Assembly: GCA_020027655.1 (NCBI GenBank)
Contig: JAHKKJ010000164.1
Coordinates: 1-10,590, forward strand
Direction of reading: 5' to 3'
Length of the DNA: 10,590 nt
Origin: Deltaproteobacteria bacterium
GTDB taxonomy: Bacteria; Desulfobacterota; Binatia; UBA9968
The translations under genes were made by a program, and so were the position numbers. The notes beneath the pieces are model-generated. The model did no database searches, was not told the DNA's origin, and saw only the letters and a list, made by a program, of their open reading frames with translations. Positions 6,552-10,590 of this stretch are shown here, piece after piece. The first letter of the stretch is position 1, and each line of letters opens with the position of its first letter.

Positions 6552-6581
6552 TTGAATAGAACTACACGTTAGCGATATAAA
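6552..6581 (+). promoter_or_regulatory. Candidate sigma70 promoter of the ATP-grasp/alpha-E/Anbu operon
   Basis: TTGAAT (6552-6557, 4 of 6 matches to TTGACA) and TATAAA (6576-6581, 5 of 6 matches to TATAAT) are 18 bases apart. Transcription would start near 6588 and leave a leader of about 109 bases before ATG 6697. It is the best match in the intergenic region on this strand. Confidence 0.42.
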
Positions 6582-6696
6582 CTTGTGTGATTAGATCAGT
6601 CAGCTCCGACCCTAAGCTCTCTAACATCCGCGCACTAAGAAGGGGCTAGATGTTTCAAGCTCCGTTTAACAGACTAGGTTGTATTGAGGCCGGCCA

Positions 6697-8127
6697 ATGA
6701 ATTTTACCTCCTACGACACTGCCGAATTCTTCGACGAGATGTTCTTGCCCGACGGCTGTGCCCGTTCCGGCGCTCGCTTGCTCAAAGAGCGGATTGAGTC
6801 TTTGCCAAACGGCGAGCTCTTGCTTCGTCAGGAGGCCGCCGAGCGTTTGCTGCTGCAGAGCGGGATCACGTTTAACGTCTACGGCGACAGCGCGGCCACT
6901 GAGAAAATCTTTCCGTTTGACGTGATTCCACGCATTGTCGAAGCTTCCGAGTGGGATTGGATCGAAAAGGGGCTCAAGCAGCGGGTCTATGCCCTCAATC
7001 TTTTCATCGATGACGTCTATCACGGGCAAAAAATCGTCAAAGATAGCGTCGTTCCTGAATATCTGATTCGCTCGGCTCGTTCTTTCAGAGACGCATGCGT
7101 GGGGCTCAATCCGCCCCAGGGCATCTGGTGCCATATCACGGGCACGGACCTGGTCCGGAATCACGACGGGCAGATTTATGTCCTGGAAGACAATCTCCGC
7201 TGCCCGTCGGGAGTTTCCTACGTCCTGGAAAACCGGCGGGTGATGAAAAGGACCTTTCCTCAAGTTTTCGAAGCTTCCCGAGTCCGTCCCGTCGATGAAT
7301 ATCCCAGTCGCCTGCTTTCTATGTTGCAGTCGCTTTTTCCGACGGCTTTGGAGTCGCCTAAAGTCGCCTTGTTGACGCCGGGAATCTACAATTCCGCCTA
7401 TTTCGAGCACGCCTTTCTGGCGCAGCAGATGGGTGTGGAGCTGGTGGAGGGCCGCGACTTAGTCGTCGTTAACGGACGCCTTATGATGCGCACCACAAAG
7501 GGTTTTGAGCGGGTCGATGTCTTGTATCGACGCATCGATGACGATTTTCTCGACCCCCAGGTTTTCCGCTCCGACTCGTTATTGGGTGTGGCCGGTCTCA
7601 TGGATGTTTACAAGAAAGGCAGCGTGGCATTGGCGAATGCGCCAGGCACCGGCATCGCGGACGACAAATCCATCTATGCCTATGTGCCAAAGATCATCGA
7701 GTACTACCTGGGCGAGAAAATAATCATTCCCAATGTACCGACCTACATTTGCGCCGAAGAAGAAGACCGTTCTTACGTCGTTTCACATTTGGATCAGCTA
7801 GTCGTGAAAGCAGTCAATGAATCCGGCGGCTACGGCATGTTGGTCGGTCCGCACGGCACGGCAAACGAACGTGCGGAGTTCGCGCGGCGAATTGAGGATA
7901 ACCCTCGCAACTACATTGCACAGCCGACCTTGGGGCTTTCACGCGCACCGGTGATTGTCGAGAGCCAGTTTGCCGGCCGGCATGTCGATTTGCGCCCCTA
8001 TATTCTCTATGGCAAGGATATCTATGTTCTTCCCGGAGGATTAACCCGAGTGGCGCTCAAGAAGGGCTCTCTGGTGGTCAACTCTTCCCAGGGCGGAGGC
8101 AGCAAGGATACCTGGGTTTTGGAGTAA
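6697..8127 (+). CDS. Circularly permuted type-2 ATP-grasp protein (DUF404/DUF407 family)
   Basis: This 476-residue protein matches the circularly permuted ATP-grasp family across its whole length. Signatures in order: FNVYGDSAATEKIFPFDVIPRI (59-80), EWDWIEKGLKQRVYALNLFIDDVY (85-108), HITGTDLVRN (146-155), VLEDNLRCPSGVSYVLENR (162-180), TPGIYNSAYFEHAFLAQQMGVELVEGRDL (227-255), GTGIADDKSIYAYVP (317-331), ESGGYGMLVGP (375-385), RHVDLRPY (428-435) and NSSQGGGSKDTWVL (462-475). Such enzymes are expected to join a carboxylate to an amine using ATP, and are predicted amidoligases acting on a small peptide or protein; the real substrate is unknown. The start is supported by TGAGG seven to eight bases upstream and by alignment of the first conserved block. 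It is the first gene of a three-gene operon with alpha-E and an Anbu peptidase. The C-terminus ends where the family normally ends, so the repeat that follows has not shortened it. Confidence 0.9.
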   Translation: MNFTSYDTAEFFDEMFLPDGCARSGARLLKERIESLPNGELLLRQEAAERLLLQSGITFNVYGDSAATEKIFPFDVIPRIVEASEWDWIEKGLKQRVYALNLFIDDVYHGQKIVKDSVVPEYLIRSARSFRDACVGLNPPQGIWCHITGTDLVRNHDGQIYVLEDNLRCPSGVSYVLENRRVMKRTFPQVFEASRVRPVDEYPSRLLSMLQSLFPTALESPKVALLTPGIYNSAYFEHAFLAQQMGVELVEGRDLVVVNGRLMMRTTKGFERVDVLYRRIDDDFLDPQVFRSDSLLGVAGLMDVYKKGSVALANAPGTGIADDKSIYAYVPKIIEYYLGEKIIIPNVPTYICAEEEDRSYVVSHLDQLVVKAVNESGGYGMLVGPHGTANERAEFARRIEDNPRNYIAQPTLGLSRAPVIVESQFAGRHVDLRPYILYGKDIYVLPGGLTRVALKKGSLVVNSSQGGGSKDTWVLE

Positions 8128-8176
8128 TGGAGTACTGGACGGAGAACCAACACTCCAGTATTCCAATATTCCAAAA
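8117..8176. repeat. Imperfect inverted repeat spanning the ATP-grasp stop codon
   Basis: Arms 8117-8139 and 8154-8176 are complementary over 23 positions with three mismatches, two of which would be G-U pairs in RNA, around a 14-base loop. Each arm is built of an eight-base period (TGGAGTAA TGGAGTAC on one side, TCCAGTAT TCCAATAT on the other), a texture I know from multi-copy intergenic repeats in environmental genomes. The left arm covers the last codons and TAA of the ATP-grasp gene; the right arm ends 19 bases before the likely alpha-E start. In mRNA it would form a long hairpin between two co-transcribed genes. Confidence 0.7.
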
Positions 8177-8195
8177 AATCCATTCCGCTTTATCT

Positions 8196-9182
8196 ATGCT
8201 AAGCCGAGTCGCCAATTCCATATACTGGATGAGCCGTTATACGGAACGGGCCGAAAACGTGGCGCGCTTCATCGACGTGAATCTGCAAATGATCCTCGAC
8301 CTCCCTAGCGGTTCCACGGAGCAGTGGGCACCGTTGGTCATCATCACGGGCGATGACGCGGCTTTTGCCGAACACTTTAACGGGCCAAGCCGGGAAAATG
8401 TGATTCGTTTTCTCAGTTTTGACACCAACAATCCCAACTCGATTATTGCCTGTTTGCGGGCGGCCCGGGAAAACGCCCGCACTATACGGGAAGCGATTTC
8501 CCCCGAGATGTGGGAGCAGATCAATACTTGCTATTTGATGGTCAACGCCGCAGCATCCGATCCGCGCCTCATGGAATCGCCCTATAGCTTTTTTAGCGAA
8601 GTAAAAAAGGCCAGCCATCTCTTCGATGGCATCACGGAAGCGACCATGCTGCACGACGAAGGCTGGCATTTTTACCGCATGGGCCGTCTTTTGGAAAGAG
8701 CGGACAAGACTTCGAGATTGCTGGACGTGAAATATTTTATCCTCCTTCCCTCTGTCACGGACGTGGGAACGCCGCTGGACGACATTCAGTGGGCGGCCGT
8801 GTTGCGATCGGCCAGCGCCCTGGAGATGTATCGTAAACGACATGGCCCGATCATACCGGAGCAGATTATCGAGTTCCTTGTGCTCGACCGCGAGTTTCCC
8901 CGTTCGGTTCACTATTGCCTCACCACCGCCAATGATTCCCTCCATGCGATCTCCGGTACTCCCATCGGCATGTACCGCAATCCGGCCGAGCAGCACCTGG
9001 GCCGGTTGCGAGCGGAACTCGCCTACACGGACACTCGGCAGATCGTTGCGCTAGGGCTACACGAATTTCTGGACGGGCTACAGAAGAAACTCAATCTGAT
9101 AGACCAATCCATTTTTGATACCTTCTTTGCTCTGCGCCCGATCGGCGGCGGTGTTACTTTCGATCTAGGACGGAATCAATGA
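8196..9182 (+). CDS. Alpha-E domain protein (DUF403)
   Basis: A 328-residue, mostly helical protein of the alpha-E family, named for its conserved glutamates. It opens with MLSRVANSIYWMSRYTERAENVARFID, the invariant family N-terminus, and later repeats the motif as GRLLERADKTSRLLDVKY. The biochemical role is unknown; the family is nearly always encoded beside circularly permuted ATP-grasp proteins and is thought to work with them in peptide or amide synthesis. The start is ATG 8196. An earlier in-frame ATG at 8127 (overlapping the ATP-grasp stop as TAATG) would add 23 residues that only translate the inverted repeat and match no family sequence. Neither start has a clear ribosome binding site, so this boundary is less certain. 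Its stop overlaps the anbu start by ATGA. Confidence 0.88.
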   Translation: MLSRVANSIYWMSRYTERAENVARFIDVNLQMILDLPSGSTEQWAPLVIITGDDAAFAEHFNGPSRENVIRFLSFDTNNPNSIIACLRAARENARTIREAISPEMWEQINTCYLMVNAAASDPRLMESPYSFFSEVKKASHLFDGITEATMLHDEGWHFYRMGRLLERADKTSRLLDVKYFILLPSVTDVGTPLDDIQWAAVLRSASALEMYRKRHGPIIPEQIIEFLVLDREFPRSVHYCLTTANDSLHAISGTPIGMYRNPAEQHLGRLRAELAYTDTRQIVALGLHEFLDGLQKKLNLIDQSIFDTFFALRPIGGGVTFDLGRNQ

Positions 9183-9907
9183 CCTTTTGTTTGGGAATCA
9201 AACTATCGGATGGCCTGGTCGGCATCGCGGACACGCGAGTCCTGTCCGGCAACGAGATGGTTGTGGCCCGAAAAGTATCGGTCTACCAGGAGGAGCGTCA
9301 AGCGCTGTTCTTGATGACCGCGGGTCTACGATCATTGAGAGACAAAGCGGTGACTTACTTCGAAGAATCCTTGGCGCAGCATGAGGAACCACTCGACCAC
9401 CTGTTCAAAGCGGTCAATCTTTTTGCCGCGCAGGTCCGCCGGGTGGCCCAGGAGGACAGGGGATCGCTGCAAGAAAGCGGATTGACCTTTGATTTTTCGG
9501 CGCTGATCGGCGGACAATTCGAGCACGATAAGGAACACAAACTTTTTCTCGTTTACCCCCAAGGAAATTGGATTGAGGTCGGCCAGGGCACACCCTATCA
9601 AATCATCGGCGCGTCGGGTTATGGCAAACCTATTCTCGACCGCACCCTCAAATATCAGGACCCCATGCGTTTCGCTCTCAAAGTGGGCTGCTTGGCTTTC
9701 GACTCCACCCGAGTAAGCGCTGCAGGCGTGGATTTTCCCATCGATGTGATTCTTTACAAGGGTGGCAGCTATCGGATCGTCGAGCATCGCTACGAAAAAA
9801 GAGATCTTGAGCATGCCTCCAACTGGTGGCAGGAGCGCTTGCGCGCCTCAGTGAACGAGCTGCCGGATGAATGGATTGAACCGGCATTTGCCCATTTAAA
9901 AGCTTGA
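9179..9907 (+). CDS. Anbu-type proteasome-like peptidase (COG3484 family)
   Basis: A 242-residue N-terminal-nucleophile hydrolase related to proteasome beta subunits and HslV. It begins MTFCLG, so removal of Met would expose Thr1. Counting from that Thr, Asp17 (IADTR) and Lys31 (ARKV) fall at or close to the catalytic Asp17 and Lys32/33 of the superfamily. The Anbu landmarks LIGGQF, VYPQGNWIEVGQGTPYQIIGASGYGKPILDR and CLAFDSTRVSAAGVDFPIDV are present. Compared with the Anbu consensus as I recall it, the GET-KYGKPILDR and DSTMRSNLSVGLPIDL blocks are altered, so this looks like a divergent member. Anbu assembles into open ring or lock-washer structures; substrates and proteolytic activity remain poorly defined. 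It overlaps alpha-E by four bases, with AGGACGGA shortly upstream, and the usual transglutaminase-like neighbour is absent. Confidence 0.86.
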   Translation: MTFCLGIKLSDGLVGIADTRVLSGNEMVVARKVSVYQEERQALFLMTAGLRSLRDKAVTYFEESLAQHEEPLDHLFKAVNLFAAQVRRVAQEDRGSLQESGLTFDFSALIGGQFEHDKEHKLFLVYPQGNWIEVGQGTPYQIIGASGYGKPILDRTLKYQDPMRFALKVGCLAFDSTRVSAAGVDFPIDVILYKGGSYRIVEHRYEKRDLEHASNWWQERLRASVNELPDEWIEPAFAHLKA

Positions 9908-9935
9908 AGGGGTTTTTTGAGTGCGGCGTTTCTCT

Positions 9936-10590
9936 TTACAGCGCGATCGTTTCAATCCGCTGGATTTCTTCGGTGGCGAGCGCGAGCTGCTCGGCTTGGA
10001 GATCTTCTTTCATATGTTGTTGGCTCGTGGTTCCGGTCAACGGCAGCATCCCGATTTGCATGGCAAACCGAAAGATGACCTGCGCGGTACTAGCACCTAA
10101 CCGTTGGGCGATTGTCCGAATTTCCAGGTCAGCAAGCACTCGTCTATTGGCGGTTAACAGCGAAAAGCCTTGATAGATAATGCCGTGGGCCTGGCAAATC
10201 TCCCTAACTTCTTTGTCCCATCCGAGCGCGGCAAAACACCGGTTCTGCACCACCATGGGTTTAAGATTCGCCTGTTCACAAAGCTGCGTGAGTTGACCGG
10301 CCGTGACATTGCTGATGCCAATCATTTTGGTTTTCCCCGATTGATAGAGACCTTCCATGGCCGCCCACACCTCCCAATCGGCTTCTCCCAAGCCCCGCCT
10401 CTGATGAGGTCCGTGTAAGACATAGGAGTCCACATACTCGGTGCCGAGGTGGGCCAAGGAGCTGTCAAAGGACTGTCTGACTTGGGTGGTGAGATCAGCC
10501 GAGGCATCGTAAGGGGTTCGATGGTCTTGGCCGTCCACCGAAGTAAACTTGGTTTGGAGAAACAGGGCGTCTCGCTTGATCCCTTCCTCC
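9936..10590 (-). CDS. Aldo/keto reductase, C-terminal part (runs off right edge)
   Basis: The frame is open from the window edge to TAA at 9938-9936 and shows 217 residues of an NADPH-dependent aldo/keto reductase, a (beta/alpha)8 barrel. Visible landmarks: LFLQTKFTSVDGQD at the edge (strand 3, whose Lys is a candidate for the catalytic tetrad Lys), DSYVLHGP with the catalytic-type His, GKTKMIGISNV (the family signature 'GKxRxIGvSN'), VVQNRCF, and the late nucleotide-binding block MLPLTGTTSQQHMKEDL. The N-terminal third with the tetrad Asp and Tyr lies beyond base 10590. An internal GTG at 10538 is not the start, because similarity continues upstream. The gene converges on anbu with 28 bases between them and no obvious shared terminator hairpin. 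The substrate cannot be predicted. Confidence 0.9.
   Translation of the reverse strand, partial: EEGIKRDALFLQTKFTSVDGQDHRTPYDASADLTTQVRQSFDSSLAHLGTEYVDSYVLHGPHQRRGLGEADWEVWAAMEGLYQSGKTKMIGISNVTAGQLTQLCEQANLKPMVVQNRCFAALGWDKEVREICQAHGIIYQGFSLLTANRRVLADLEIRTIAQRLGASTAQVIFRFAMQIGMLPLTGTTSQQHMKEDLQAEQLALATEEIQRIETIAL

Larger units (their letters stand above)
6293..6696. other. Divergent intergenic region between the pca cluster and the Anbu operon
   Basis: These 404 bases hold no credible gene. They must contain the start signals for both the minus-strand pca cluster and the plus-strand ATP-grasp operon. Seen in it: the pcaD ribosome binding site (6297-6302), a 15-base palindrome (6399-6413), an 8-base direct repeat GAGCCGAA (6463-6470 and 6477-6484), and a plausible plus-strand promoter (6552-6581). 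On the minus strand only a weak pair was found (TTTAGA, then TATGGT after 18 bases, close to the pcaD ribosome binding site), which I would not call. No IclR- or LysR-type regulator gene is adjacent, so an operator for a PcaR/PcaQ-like protein cannot be assigned. Confidence 0.6.

Noticed and set aside
6655..7410. 251-codon minus-strand open frame over the ATP-grasp gene
   Set aside because: It is fully antisense to a protein with end-to-end family signatures and has no recognisable domain.
8127..8195. Alpha-E start at ATG 8127 overlapping the ATP-grasp stop (TAATG)
   Set aside because: The added 23 residues come from the inverted repeat, whereas the family N-terminus MLSRVA begins exactly at 8196. 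The ribosome binding site is poor for both, so this is a judgement from homology.
8199..8996. 265-codon minus-strand open frame over the alpha-E gene
   Set aside because: Antisense shadow of a clearly recognised gene.
9332..9814. 160-codon minus-strand open frame over the Anbu gene
   Set aside because: Antisense shadow; no family signature.
9908..9935. Possible terminator after anbu (GGGG followed by six T)
   Set aside because: The T run is present, but no stem of useful length could be found before it, so I do not call a terminator.

Overview
The window is bacterial chromosomal DNA of moderate GC with tightly packed genes. It carries two main modules facing away from each other across a 404-base intergenic region (6293-6696), plus a partial gene at each edge. 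Three short intergenic repeats (3451-3480, 4921-5032, 8117-8176) resemble dispersed repeats I know from genomes of uncultured Deltaproteobacteria-like, Tectomicrobia, Rokubacteria and NC10-type bacteria. That is the only lineage hint, and it is weak. No tRNA, rRNA, CRISPR array, transposase or integrase was seen.

Left edge (1-250): the N-terminus of a ribbon-helix-helix antitoxin-like protein on the minus strand, with a candidate promoter and a TGCA-rich operator-like cluster upstream.

Catabolic module (316-6292, all minus strand). In transcription order it encodes pcaD, pcaC, pcaH, pcaG, pcaB and a two-subunit CoA-transferase of the CatIJ/glutaconate family. Together these take protocatechuate through 3-carboxymuconate, 4-carboxymuconolactone, 3-oxoadipate enol-lactone and 3-oxoadipate to 3-oxoadipyl-CoA. 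Only the final thiolase (PcaF) and a regulator are missing from the window. pcaH/pcaG and catI/catJ each overlap by an ATGA. The looser gaps pcaC-pcaH and pcaG-pcaB are where two of the dispersed repeats sit.

Anbu module (6697-9907, plus strand): a circularly permuted type-2 ATP-grasp protein, an alpha-E domain protein and an Anbu-type proteasome-like peptidase. This is the conserved neighbourhood thought to make or modify a peptide (ATP-grasp plus alpha-E) alongside a self-compartmentalising N-terminal-threonine hydrolase. The substrate is unknown. The transglutaminase-like partner usual in such operons is absent, and alpha-E overlaps anbu directly by ATGA. This is the least understood and most interesting system here. 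A hairpin-forming inverted repeat spans the ATP-grasp/alpha-E junction, and a plausible sigma70 promoter lies at 6552-6581.

Right edge (9936-10590, minus strand): the C-terminal part of an aldo/keto reductase, convergent with anbu and separated from it by 28 bases.
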